A DNA stretch of 7,873 bases from Alphaproteobacteria bacterium (GCA_009782725.1 WRIM01000020.1:1-7873), one strand, 5' to 3'. Counted from the stretch's first letter, positions 1 through 6,138 are shown. The notes: generated by a model from the sequence alone, not told the origin. Program-made: numbers and translations.

Positions 1-513
1 TTTGAAAAAAAAAAAGACGGGGAATATAAAATCTCTAAGGAATTTATATACTATTATTAAAAAGCCCAATAATGTTTTTTTTTTCCCCCCCCCCCCCCCC
101 CCGATTATTTTCTGGGTATAGCAGAAATCGGACACTATCATCGCGGATGTGGGGTTTTGTCTTTTCGCGTCAAGCATTTTGCCAAGGTATAAATCGTCGA
201 TTTTCCAAGCCGCAAAGTCCCAGCCCAACACATCGTCCCCGTCGCAGAAAATAATATTCTTGTATCTTGAATTAAGAAGCCCGATGTTTCGGGACACCGA
301 AACGCCTTGGTTAGAGCGAATGTTGTGAAAGAACACGTTTTTATGCTGCTGCGCGGTTCTTTTCGCAATTCTTGCGGAATTGTCGCTGGACTTATCATCG
401 ACCAGAATTAATTCCAAATTCTTTACCCTTTGGGATAAAATCGAATCAAGGCACTGCGGCAAAAATTCCGCGCAATTATAAGTTGGAACAATAACAGAGA
501 ATCCGTTTTTCAT
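1..513 (-). CDS. Family 2 glycosyltransferase, N-terminal part (runs off the window)
   Basis: The reading frame is open from the ATG at 513 down to base 1 (171 codons, no stop). The start of a GT-A fold is clear: VIVPTYN at residues 7-13, the nucleotide-binding strand ending ELILVDDKSSDNS at 34-46, a SRNIG motif at 74-78, and the metal/sugar-nucleotide DXD-type motif DGDD at 91-94. Such enzymes transfer a sugar from a nucleotide-sugar, usually for surface polysaccharide or LPS in the cytoplasm; donor and acceptor cannot be told. Residues 138-146 are six Gly and three Lys encoded by a G18-A10 tract. Beyond it the frame is AT-rich and hydrophobic, and does not look like the usual continuation of the family. 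The homopolymer may be a phase-variation tract, or this edge may be poorly assembled. No Shine-Dalgarno precedes the ATG. The family call for residues 1-135 is firm; the end of the gene is not visible. Confidence 0.85.
   Translation of the reverse strand, partial: MKNGFSVIVPTYNCAEFLPQCLDSILSQRVKNLELILVDDKSSDNSARIAKRTAQQHKNVFFHNIRSNQGVSVSRNIGLLNSRYKNIIFCDGDDVLGWDFAAWKIDDLYLGKMLDAKRQNPTSAMIVSDFCYTQKIIGGGGGGKKKTLLGFLIIVYKFLRDFIFPVFFFFK
75..102. repeat. Homopolymer tract T10-C18 (A10/G18 on the coding strand) in the glycosyltransferase gene
   Basis: Ten T (75-84) are followed directly by eighteen C (85-102). On the minus strand this is G18 then A10, inside the glycosyltransferase frame. With 18 G the frame stays open to the window edge. 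A change of one base in either direction would lead to a TAA at 57-59 or at 44-46. Long G or C tracts that switch frame by slipped-strand mispairing are known in surface-sugar genes of Campylobacter, Helicobacter and Neisseria. An A11 run at 5-15 lies close by, so a sequencing or assembly artefact near a contig end is also possible. Confidence 0.8.
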
Positions 514-519
514 AATCGT

Positions 520-547
520 ATTCTTGCAGATAATAAGCGATTGTCAA
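520..547 (-). promoter_or_regulatory. Putative promoter of the glycosyltransferase, leaderless arrangement
   Basis: On the minus strand a perfect -35 TTGACA (547-542) is followed after 16 bases by AAGAAT (525-520), a 4/6 match to the -10 consensus. The expected transcription start falls on the A of the ATG at 513. No Shine-Dalgarno is present, so the mRNA could be leaderless. The -35 is strong and the -10 is weak; this is an inference. Confidence 0.4.
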
Positions 548-595
548 CAAATATTATTAAAAAGAGACAGAAATAATCCGCCTTCGCGCTTGTCC

Positions 596-624
596 TTGAA
601 TTTGCAAACTTTTCCGTTTATACT
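596..624 (+). promoter_or_regulatory. Sigma70-type promoter of metG-queH
   Basis: TTGAAT (596-601) and TATACT (619-624) are separated by 17 bases, with 4/6 and 5/6 matches to the consensus hexamers. The start would lie near 631, giving a leader of about 23 bases. The leader contains the Shine-Dalgarno-like AAGG at 643-646, seven bases before the metG ATG. Confidence 0.6.
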
Positions 625-653
625 TTTGTGAATATAAAATTTAAGGTTTTATC

Positions 654-2669
654 ATGGCCAATAAAAAATATCTTATCACGTCCGCCCTGCCCTATGTTAA
701 CGGAGAATTGCACATCGGGCATTTGGTCGGATGCTATTTGCCGTCTGACGTTTACGCGCGGTTTATTCGTGCAAAATACGGCCGCGATAATGTGCTTTTC
801 ATTTGCGGCGCGGACGAACACGGCACGCCAAGCGTGATTGGCGCCGCCAAAGAAGGCGTGTCGCCCCTTGAATACAATAACAAATACTATGAAAAGCAAA
901 AGCGCGCGGTTGCCGATTTCAAGCTTTCATTCGACCTTTACGGCCGTACTCATACTGAATTGCACAAAGAGCTTGTTCAATCGCTTTTCACGCGTTTGGA
1001 TAAAGCCGGTTTAATCGAAGAGCGCGAATCGGAACAGATGTTTTCGATTACCGACAACCTTTTCTTGTCCGACCGATTTATCAAAGGCACATGCCCCAAA
1101 TGCGGATACGACCGCGCGGACGGCGACCAATGCGAAAAATGCGGCGTGTTGTTAGAACCGACAGAGCTTATCAACCCCTATTCCGCAATATCGGGAAGCC
1201 ATGACATAGAACTTCGCAAAACCAAACACCTGTACTTTCGGGCAAGCGCAATGGAAGGACGCCTGCGCGAATGGATAGACAGTCGCGTCGGATGGCCCAA
1301 AACCGCGACCGCGATTGCGAACAAATGGCTGAGCGAAGGGCTGCGCGATACGCCGATTACGCGCGATTTGCCATGGGGAATTCCGGTGAATAAACCGGGT
1401 TATGAAAACAAAGTATTCTATGTTTGGTTTGATGCGCCTTGGGGCTATGTCTCGATTTCCCAAGCCGCAACGCCCGATTGGGCAAAATGGTGGAAGGCGG
1501 GCGACAATTGCCACTATGCGCAGTTTATGGGCAAAGACAATGTCGCGTTCCATGCGGTATTCTTTCCAGAACAACAATTGGCGGCAGACGACAATTGGAA
1601 AACCGTCGATATGTTAAAGGCCGTGAATTTCTTGAATTTCGAAGGCGCGAAAATATCAAAATCAACCGGCAACGGGGTATTTTTGGACAAAGCAATAGAA
1701 GACGCGCCCGCGGACGCTTGGCGCTATGCATTAATGGCAAGCGCGCCCGAGACGGACGACACGGACTTTACGATTCAACGCTTTGCGGATATCGTGAACA
1801 AAGATCTTAATGGCATGCTTGGCAATTTCGTGTCGCGCGTTTGTAAAATCACGGAGAAAAATTTTGGGAATAAGGTGCCGCCGTTTTACAAAGATTACGG
1901 CGACGGCGCGGAAAAATTTGCCGCGCTTGAAAAAGATATCAACGCAAAACTTGCCGAATTGACCGATGCGCTGGAAAAATGCGAATTCCGGGCATCTGTG
2001 GCGGCGTTGCGCAGCCTTTGGGCGATTGGCAATGAATTTATGACAGTTATGGAACCTTGGACACTGGTGAAAAATGGCGATTTGGCGCGCGCCGGTGCCG
2101 TATTGGACGAATGTTTCCAGCTGATTGATTTATATGCCTGTGTATCTGCGCCGTTTATACCGGATGCTGCGGCAGAAATTCAAAAGATTTTCGGTGGACG
2201 GCATGATTTATCATGGCCGGAAAAGTATGAATGGCGCATAGCGGACGGTGAAGAATTCTCTGTGCCCGATAACCTATTCAGTCGTATAGATGATGATAAA
2301 ATCACAGCTATGGTTGAAAAATACACTAAAAAATCGCCAAAACTTGTAATTGCAAAGATTTTATCGGTGGAACCGCACCCGGAATCCGACCGTTTGAATG
2401 TGTTGTCGGTCGATGCAGGCGAAGGCAAGCCTTTGCAGATTGTCTGCGCATGCCCGAATGTTCATCCGGGCCTTGTCAGCGTATTGGCCAAGGTTGGCGC
2501 GACCCTGCCGGGCCAAGACGCCCCCATAACCGCCAGAAAAATGCGCGGAATTGTGTCGTACGGCATGATGTGCGGCCCGGACGAAGTGGGCCTTAGCGAT
2601 AAATACGAAGAACATCTTGTCGAATTGCCGGAAGACTCTGTAATCGGCGCAGAATTCAAGATAAAATGA
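654..2669 (+). CDS. metG: Methionyl-tRNA synthetase
   Basis: MetG charges tRNA-Met with methionine using ATP, in the cytoplasm; it is essential for initiation and elongation. The 671-residue protein matches the long class (E. coli 677). The class I signatures are HIGH at 20-23 and KISKS at 333-337, the MetRS form of KMSKS. A zinc knuckle uses C147, C150, C160 and C163 in a CPKCG...CEKCG pattern; only this single four-cysteine set is seen. The catalytic Rossmann core is followed by the helical anticodon-binding domain (roughly 380-540). A C-terminal OB-fold tRNA-binding domain of the Trbp111 type covers about 563-671. The ATG at 654 has AAGG seven bases upstream and a well-placed promoter. The stop overlaps the start of queH as ATGA, so the two are probably one operon with translational coupling. 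Confidence 0.97.
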   Translation: MANKKYLITSALPYVNGELHIGHLVGCYLPSDVYARFIRAKYGRDNVLFICGADEHGTPSVIGAAKEGVSPLEYNNKYYEKQKRAVADFKLSFDLYGRTHTELHKELVQSLFTRLDKAGLIEERESEQMFSITDNLFLSDRFIKGTCPKCGYDRADGDQCEKCGVLLEPTELINPYSAISGSHDIELRKTKHLYFRASAMEGRLREWIDSRVGWPKTATAIANKWLSEGLRDTPITRDLPWGIPVNKPGYENKVFYVWFDAPWGYVSISQAATPDWAKWWKAGDNCHYAQFMGKDNVAFHAVFFPEQQLAADDNWKTVDMLKAVNFLNFEGAKISKSTGNGVFLDKAIEDAPADAWRYALMASAPETDDTDFTIQRFADIVNKDLNGMLGNFVSRVCKITEKNFGNKVPPFYKDYGDGAEKFAALEKDINAKLAELTDALEKCEFRASVAALRSLWAIGNEFMTVMEPWTLVKNGDLARAGAVLDECFQLIDLYACVSAPFIPDAAAEIQKIFGGRHDLSWPEKYEWRIADGEEFSVPDNLFSRIDDDKITAMVEKYTKKSPKLVIAKILSVEPHPESDRLNVLSVDAGEGKPLQIVCACPNVHPGLVSVLAKVGATLPGQDAPITARKMRGIVSYGMMCGPDEVGLSDKYEEHLVELPEDSVIGAEFKIK

Positions 2670-3373
2670 AATCTGAGAATTTAAGGCTTGTTTTGATGTC
2701 ATGCTGTGCGCCCTGCTCTGCCGGCGCGATTCGCCAACTGAAAAATATCATTGATTGCAAGCACGGCCTAAATTCCCCTTCCACTTGTGGAAGGAGTGGA
2801 CGCGAGCGTCGGCGAGCGGACGGGGTAGGCGTACATATTTCTATTCCGCCCACCCTACCCCGCCTCGCTTTGCTCGGCACCCCTTCCCTATTCAGGGAAG
2901 GGGAATTTAGTTCGCATCCAATCTCTGACTTTATTGTGCTGTTTTTCAACCCAAATATCTTTCCGGAATCGGAATATCAAAAGAGATTGGCAGAACAAAT
3001 ACGTCTTTGCAAAGATCTGGGCGTCAAATATGCCATTGGTGAATATAATCATGCCCAGTGGCGTAATTGTATTCTCGGATTTGAAGATGAACCCGAACGC
3101 GGCAAACGTTGTTCAGAGTGCTTTAAAATGCGAATAAAATGGGGTGCGAATTGGGCGCGCGAAAATGGATACGATGCGCTTGCGACCGTATTCGGGGTAT
3201 CGAAATATAAAGACCAAATTCAGGTTGATTTATGCGCCGCATCAACATTGGAAAAAATAATATATCTGCCGATAAAATGGGATGAAGATTTGCGAATTTC
3301 GGAAAATAAAAAGTACGATTTCTATCGCCAAAAATATTGCGGATGCGAGTTTTCATTAAAGAGTGATATGTGA
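2666..3373 (+). CDS. queH: Epoxyqueuosine reductase QueH with an in-frame palindromic insertion
   Basis: QueH (former DUF208) performs the last step of queuosine synthesis, reducing epoxyqueuosine to queuosine in tRNA; it is a non-homologous replacement of QueG. Family marks are SCCAPCS at 12-18, NPNIFPESEY at 95-104, the EDEPERGKRCSECF block at 140-153, and YRQKYCGC at 220-227; the conserved cysteines are those expected to bind iron-sulfur and iron. Residues 35-82 (48 aa, low-complexity, Arg/Pro/Gly-rich) match no QueH region: they are encoded by a 143-bp palindromic element between the N-terminal helix and the FIVLFFNPN strand. Without them the protein would be 187 aa, a normal size. All other signatures are intact, so it may still work. 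The start overlaps the metG stop by four bases and has no clear Shine-Dalgarno, consistent with coupling. The last codons (S-D-M-stop) come from a 7-bp repeat. Confidence 0.93.
   Translation: MKSENLRLVLMSCCAPCSAGAIRQLKNIIDCKHGLNSPSTCGRSGRERRRADGVGVHISIPPTLPRLALLGTPSLFREGEFSSHPISDFIVLFFNPNIFPESEYQKRLAEQIRLCKDLGVKYAIGEYNHAQWRNCILGFEDEPERGKRCSECFKMRIKWGANWARENGYDALATVFGVSKYKDQIQVDLCAASTLEKIIYLPIKWDEDLRISENKKYDFYRQKYCGCEFSLKSDM
2768..2910. repeat. Palindromic element (143 bp) inserted in frame in queH
   Basis: The ends are a perfect 15-bp inverted repeat (2768-2782 with 2896-2910). Each end also folds on itself: a left hairpin with an 8-bp stem and TT loop (2777-2784 with 2787-2794), and a right hairpin with a 10-bp stem and ATTC loop (2880-2889 with 2894-2903). 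An inner 9-bp stem CGGGGTAGG/CCTACCCCG (2821-2829 with 2854-2862) completes a three-armed structure. It has no stop in the queH frame and a higher GC content than the gene. It resembles in kind, though not shown here by sequence, the Rickettsia palindromic elements found inside reading frames. Confidence 0.85.
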
Positions 3374-3473
3374 TATCGTAAACGCGTTTGCTTGTGATAA
3401 GTGATACGAAGATTGAACTTAGATCAGACTTCCTATCACTTATTCACTTGTCACTTATCACCTATTTGCAAAC
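3363..3473. repeat. Heptamer repeat cluster (GTGATAN) forming a long hairpin
   Basis: Two GTGATAT units (3363-3376) include the queH stop codon. After a spacer containing the 10-bp palindrome AAACGCGTTT (3380-3389), two more units follow, GTGATAA and GTGATAC (3394-3407). Four inverted units ATCACTT, ATTCACTT, GTCACTT and ATCACCT lie at 3435-3463. The arms 3394-3404 and 3451-3461 pair perfectly over 11 bp, and GTTTGC/GCAAAC (3386-3391 with 3468-3473) lengthens the stem. It sits between convergent genes, so a role in transcript ends is possible, but there is no T-run typical of an intrinsic terminator. Confidence 0.7.
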
Positions 3474-3586
3474 ACGGCAATATGTTCCGGGATAATATTC
3501 CTATGAACCTTTAATTCTGTGGGGTCGGCCGAAAGGAATGTTTTCATATTATTGATAAATTGTGAGGTGTCAAAGCCACCACAGCC
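3458..3586 (-). pseudogene. Short protein-like open frame between heptamer repeats; possible gene relic
   Basis: A frame of 42 sense codons is open from 3586 down to a TGA at 3460-3458. It contains an ATG at 3547 that would give a 29-residue peptide beginning MKTFLSADPTELK. It looks protein-like, with balanced composition. Its upstream in-frame stop (3589-3587) and its own stop both fall at or in heptamer repeat clusters. The ATG has no Shine-Dalgarno. I do not recognise the protein. It could be a gene fragment trapped between repeats, the core of a composite repeat, a small real peptide, or chance. The rest of the 3374-3622 intergenic stretch holds only the repeats. Confidence 0.25.
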
Positions 3587-3588
3587 TC

Positions 3589-3616
3589 ACTTCATACTTC
3601 ATAATTCATACTTCAT
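3589..3616. repeat. Tandem 7-bp repeat, four units (ACTTCAT/AATTCAT)
   Basis: Four contiguous heptamers ACTTCAT, ACTTCAT, AATTCAT and ACTTCAT lie seven bases before the stop codon of the TPR gene, on its downstream side. The unit length equals that of the other two clusters in this window although the word differs. No inverted partner is seen. Confidence 0.75.
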
Positions 3617-3622
3617 AAATCC

Positions 3623-5326
3623 CTATCTCAATCGTCTTATTTTGCGGCGCAATTCAGATTCCGAAATCTGACCGTCGTCGGATAATTCCAATGCGCGTTC
3701 GTACGCTTCGCGTGCTTTCTTTGTATCGTTTAATTCAGCATAAGCGTCCCCCAAATTTTTAAACAAAGACGAATTTGTCCCCGCGGCGCGAGATACTTTT
3801 TCAAAGATTATAAGCGCGTCGTCCACCCCCTCTTTTTGCCACACGATTAGCCCCAAAGTATCCCATGCGAACAAATCGCTTGGGAAACTTTTTAATATGG
3901 CCAATGTAATCTGATACGCCTCGTCAAGGTTCTTTCCTGATTCGGCCCAGATTCGCGCCTGCTCGCTTAGAATACCGATATCCCGCGGGGAAAGGTCGCC
4001 CGCATGCGTGATATCCGCATCCGCGCGCTCAAAATTTCCCATTTGCCGATAAATCCGCGCCCGTAAAGAAAGCAAGAAAGCACGCCCCATTTCTGTAAGG
4101 CCCGGCGCGCCCAAAGCCCGATTGACAACGCGGATTGCATCATTTTCCCGGCCTTTTTGCAAGTTTTTATCGACAAGTTTCAGCACAGCCGGCATAAACA
4201 GTGGGTTTTTGTCGATTGCAGCCATCAATTGTCGGCGCATTTGCCGGAAATTACCGGCCTTTTCTGCATTTTTCAGCAAAACGAACGGTTGATACAAACT
4301 GTCCGGCCCTATTCTTTTAAAGAATTCATCCGCCTTGTCGTCGCTTCCGGAATTATAGAAAAAAGCGCCAAGGTAATAATTCAAAGCATCATCGTTCGAT
4401 AATGCTTCTCCGCCCGCAATTTCGGCCATGCGAAGAAGTAATAAAGACATGTTGGAGTATGCCAAAATCGGGCTGTGCGATACGGCTTGGATTAATGAAA
4501 AACGCAAATTCGCCGCCGCGCCGGCGTTTTCGCCGCCGCCCAAATTTTCCGCATAGTTCAAGATATAAATACCGCCCGCGCGTTCGGTAAAACTTATCCG
4601 AAGATTTTCCGCTTCGTCATGCATTCCATGCGCATTATAAAACGCCATTAAATAAAGATAGTCGTTCAGGTTCAAGAAATCCGGGGCCACTTTGGCAAAT
4701 TCTTTTTTTGCGGCGTCTGTTTTGCCGGTGTCACTCAGAACCTGACCCCTTATGAATGCGCGCCAAGAATCGTTTCCCTTGATAGAGTCTATGAATTTCA
4801 ATGCGTCCGCGGATTTTCCAACGGCCACGGCCGACCATATGCGTATCGGCGCAAGAATTTGCGAATCGTTGTTTTTAAACCGATTATAAACGCCTTGCCA
4901 GTCGCCTTTTTTAATCAAATACGCGGCATATGTTATTTGTGCCGAAAGACCCTTATCATCCTTTAAAAAGCCGGCCGAATCGTCGATTTTCCCGGCCACG
5001 AACATCGCAATCGCGCGATTGGTTTGCACAGACTTTATTTGGGTGTCGGATAAAAGTGTCGAATACTTTTCAACCGCGTTAAAATCATCTGCGAATATCG
5101 CGTATTGCATGGCAAGAAAGTTCCCGAAATCCGTGCCCGCGAATGATATTTCCGACTTTTTCGGGTTTGAAATTTTGGCGAAATTTACACCCGCGCCAAT
5201 TGCAATGGCAAACATTCCGGCAACGGCGGCCGCAATCATCACCCGATTTGGTGCAAAATTCGTCGGTAAATTTTGAAAATTACCGGCCTTTTTGACACTT
5301 TTTATGTTTTTTTGCACTTTATTCAT
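3623..5326 (-). CDS. Membrane-anchored TPR-repeat protein of unknown role
   Basis: From the ATG at 5326 the protein has 567 residues. It begins with a Lys-rich cytoplasmic stretch (1-28, including KNIKSVKK). A single hydrophobic segment of Ala/Ile/Val/Gly at about 29-47 looks like a signal anchor, which would place the rest in the periplasm. The remainder is helical, with tetratricopeptide-like repeats that become clear towards the C-terminus; the last good unit, about 519-551, has the pattern LFKNLGDAYAELNDTKKAREAYERALEL. Such proteins are scaffolds for protein contacts, often in envelope assembly, but no partner can be named. The frame is open upstream to 5770, but that part is antisense to rsmG and lacks the character of a protein, so I place the start at 5326, just before the divergent rsmG promoter. 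No Shine-Dalgarno precedes it. It is transcribed towards queH, with the repeat-rich region between them. Confidence 0.85.
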   Translation of the reverse strand: MNKVQKNIKSVKKAGNFQNLPTNFAPNRVMIAAAVAGMFAIAIGAGVNFAKISNPKKSEISFAGTDFGNFLAMQYAIFADDFNAVEKYSTLLSDTQIKSVQTNRAIAMFVAGKIDDSAGFLKDDKGLSAQITYAAYLIKKGDWQGVYNRFKNNDSQILAPIRIWSAVAVGKSADALKFIDSIKGNDSWRAFIRGQVLSDTGKTDAAKKEFAKVAPDFLNLNDYLYLMAFYNAHGMHDEAENLRISFTERAGGIYILNYAENLGGGENAGAAANLRFSLIQAVSHSPILAYSNMSLLLLRMAEIAGGEALSNDDALNYYLGAFFYNSGSDDKADEFFKRIGPDSLYQPFVLLKNAEKAGNFRQMRRQLMAAIDKNPLFMPAVLKLVDKNLQKGRENDAIRVVNRALGAPGLTEMGRAFLLSLRARIYRQMGNFERADADITHAGDLSPRDIGILSEQARIWAESGKNLDEAYQITLAILKSFPSDLFAWDTLGLIVWQKEGVDDALIIFEKVSRAAGTNSSLFKNLGDAYAELNDTKKAREAYERALELSDDGQISESELRRKIRRLR

Positions 5327-5339
5327 AATATGATATAAT
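5312..5339 (+). promoter_or_regulatory. Sigma70-type promoter of rsmG
   Basis: TTGCAC (5312-5317) and a perfect TATAAT (5334-5339) are separated by 16 bases. The start would be near 5346, giving a leader of about 27 bases with AGGGG (5363-5367) before the rsmG ATG. The -35 box lies inside the first codons of the divergent TPR gene, so the two promoters may compete. Confidence 0.6.
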
Positions 5340-5340
5340 A
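5332..5340 (-). promoter_or_regulatory. Possible -10 region of the TPR gene, leaderless arrangement
   Basis: On the minus strand TATTAT (5340-5335) or the overlapping TATATC (5337-5332) would place the transcription start between about 5328 and 5325, at or next to the ATG at 5326. No good -35 is seen. It overlaps the -10 of the rsmG promoter on the other strand. Confidence 0.3.
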
Positions 5341-5372
5341 GTTTAAAACGACCGAAAAGTCTAGGGGTAAAT

Positions 5373-5957
5373 ATGGATAGCCAAGAAAAATTTGAGAAAT
5401 ACGAAACATTGCTGCGCGATTGGAATGCGCGTATAAACCTTGTGGGGCCAAGCACGCTTGACGATGCAAGAATCCGCCACATCAACGATTCAAAGCAATT
5501 GGCCAAATATCTTGAACCGGGGACATCGGTGATAGATTTGGGCGCGGGTGCGGGCTTTCCGGGGGTCGTGCTTGCAATCATGGGGTTCGATGTTATATGC
5601 GTCGAATCAATTGCAAAGAAATGCGCATTTTTGGACGAGCTTAAAAAAGAATTGGATTTGCCCAACCTTACCGTAATCAATGACCGCGTTGAAAATTTTG
5701 TGCCAAAATTAAAGCCGAATGCCACGCAAAACACGGTGTTTACGGCGCGCGCGTTCGCGCCTTTGGTCAAAATATTTGATATGACGTTTTCTGCACGCTT
5801 GCCCTATATTTTATTAAAAGGCGAAGCAATAATGCCAGAAATTATGATCGCAAGAAAAAAGTACGAATTTGATGCAAAATTAATACCGTCCGAAACCGGC
5901 CCGGGATTTATTGCAAAAATTGATAATTTAAGGCCATTAAAAAACCGGCCTTTTTGA
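5373..5957 (+). CDS. rsmG: 16S rRNA (guanine-N7) methyltransferase RsmG (GidB)
   Basis: RsmG uses S-adenosylmethionine to make m7G at position 527 (E. coli numbering) in the decoding centre of 16S rRNA; loss gives low-level streptomycin resistance in several bacteria. The 194-residue protein is slightly shorter than the usual 205-215. It shows the N-terminal WNARINLVGPST (17-28), RHINDS (35-40), the SAM-binding VIDLGAGAGFPG (53-64), the acidic end of the next strand at VESIAKK, and LLKGEA near the C-terminus. The ATG at 5373 has a strong AGGGG at 5363-5367 and its own promoter. rsmG lies next to parAB in many bacteria, here with a 188-bp gap holding an inverted repeat. The mnmE/mnmG genes that often precede it are absent from this side; a divergent TPR gene takes that place. 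Confidence 0.95.
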   Translation: MDSQEKFEKYETLLRDWNARINLVGPSTLDDARIRHINDSKQLAKYLEPGTSVIDLGAGAGFPGVVLAIMGFDVICVESIAKKCAFLDELKKELDLPNLTVINDRVENFVPKLKPNATQNTVFTARAFAPLVKIFDMTFSARLPYILLKGEAIMPEIMIARKKYEFDAKLIPSETGPGFIAKIDNLRPLKNRPF

Positions 5958-5969
5958 TAAAAAAGCCGG
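5945..5969. terminator. Hairpin at the rsmG stop codon, possible terminator
   Basis: CCGGC (5945-5949) pairs with GCCGG (5965-5969), and T5 (5951-5955) with A5 (5959-5963), around a GAT loop with one mismatch. The rsmG stop lies in the hairpin. On the minus strand the stem is followed by a run of six T, the form of an intrinsic terminator, but no minus-strand gene is seen to its right. On the plus strand a shorter alternative AAGGCC/GGCCTT stem (5930-5935 with 5947-5952) is followed by TTT. Termination after rsmG is plausible. Confidence 0.4.
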
Positions 5970-6108
5970 GAAAATAGATAATAGATAGTAGATACTAGAT
6001 ATTAGATAAATAATTCTATAGTTCCGTGCGAAATTATGGATAACGTGTTGATATATGGCATATCTATTATCTATTATCTAGTATCTACTATCTATTATCT
6101 ATTTTCCC
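5968..6108. repeat. Long inverted repeat of 7-bp units (TAGATAN/TATCTAN) between rsmG and parA
   Basis: The left arm (5968-6008) and right arm (6068-6108) are complementary over 41 bp with a single mismatch (6002/6074); the outer 34 bp are perfect. The left arm is five contiguous heptamers TAGATA+N (5975-6009), with the last base A, G, C, T, A in turn. The right side is six heptamers TATCTA+N (6061-6102). The arms end in GGG/CCC and enclose about 59 bp of unrelated sequence. The RNA would form a very stable hairpin just after rsmG. The outer GG overlaps the terminator-like hairpin, so the two structures exclude each other. Confidence 0.9.
6048..6077 (+). promoter_or_regulatory. Possible upstream promoter of parA inside the inverted repeat
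   Basis: TTGATA (6048-6053) and TATTAT (6072-6077) are 18 bases apart, each a 5/6 match. The -10 lies in the right arm of the heptamer inverted repeat. TATTAT recurs in the repeat, so a chance match is likely enough. Confidence 0.3.
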
Positions 6109-6109
6109 C

Positions 6110-6138
6110 TTGACCGAATCGTCGCACTTAAGTATCTT
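6110..6138 (+). promoter_or_regulatory. Possible parA promoter, leaderless arrangement
   Basis: TTGACC (6110-6115) and TATCTT (6133-6138) are separated by 17 bases (5/6 and 4/6 matches). The start would fall at 6145-6146, on the parA ATG. No Shine-Dalgarno lies before that ATG, which fits a leaderless mRNA. The same TTG could be read as a start codon for 12 extra residues, which I do not favour. Confidence 0.4.

Noticed and set aside
138..398. An 86-codon minus-strand frame and a 60-codon plus-strand frame in the glycosyltransferase region
   Set aside because: Both are shadows; the frame from 513 carries clear glycosyltransferase motifs over the same bases.
2656..2949. A 97-codon minus-strand frame across the palindromic element
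   Set aside because: It arises because the palindrome is open on both strands, and it is antisense to metG and queH ends with known motifs.
3458..3547. Resemblance of IIPEHIAVF in the relic to the start of undecaprenyl diphosphate synthase
   Set aside because: Only a few residues agree (PEHIA), and the catalytic DGNGRW motif that should follow is missing, so no name was given.
4246..5295. Shared word AAATTACCGGCCTTTT at two places in the TPR gene
   Set aside because: Both code for the same short peptide KAGNF on the minus strand; likely coincidence with shared codon use rather than a repeat family.
5327..5770. Minus-strand frame stays open 148 codons upstream of the TPR start
   Set aside because: It is fully antisense to rsmG for most of its length, its residues look like a shadow translation, and the ATG at 5326 directly precedes the Lys-rich tail and membrane anchor.
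5968..6108. CRISPR-like array
   Set aside because: Units are 7 bp without spacers and are arranged as inverted arms, so this is not a CRISPR.
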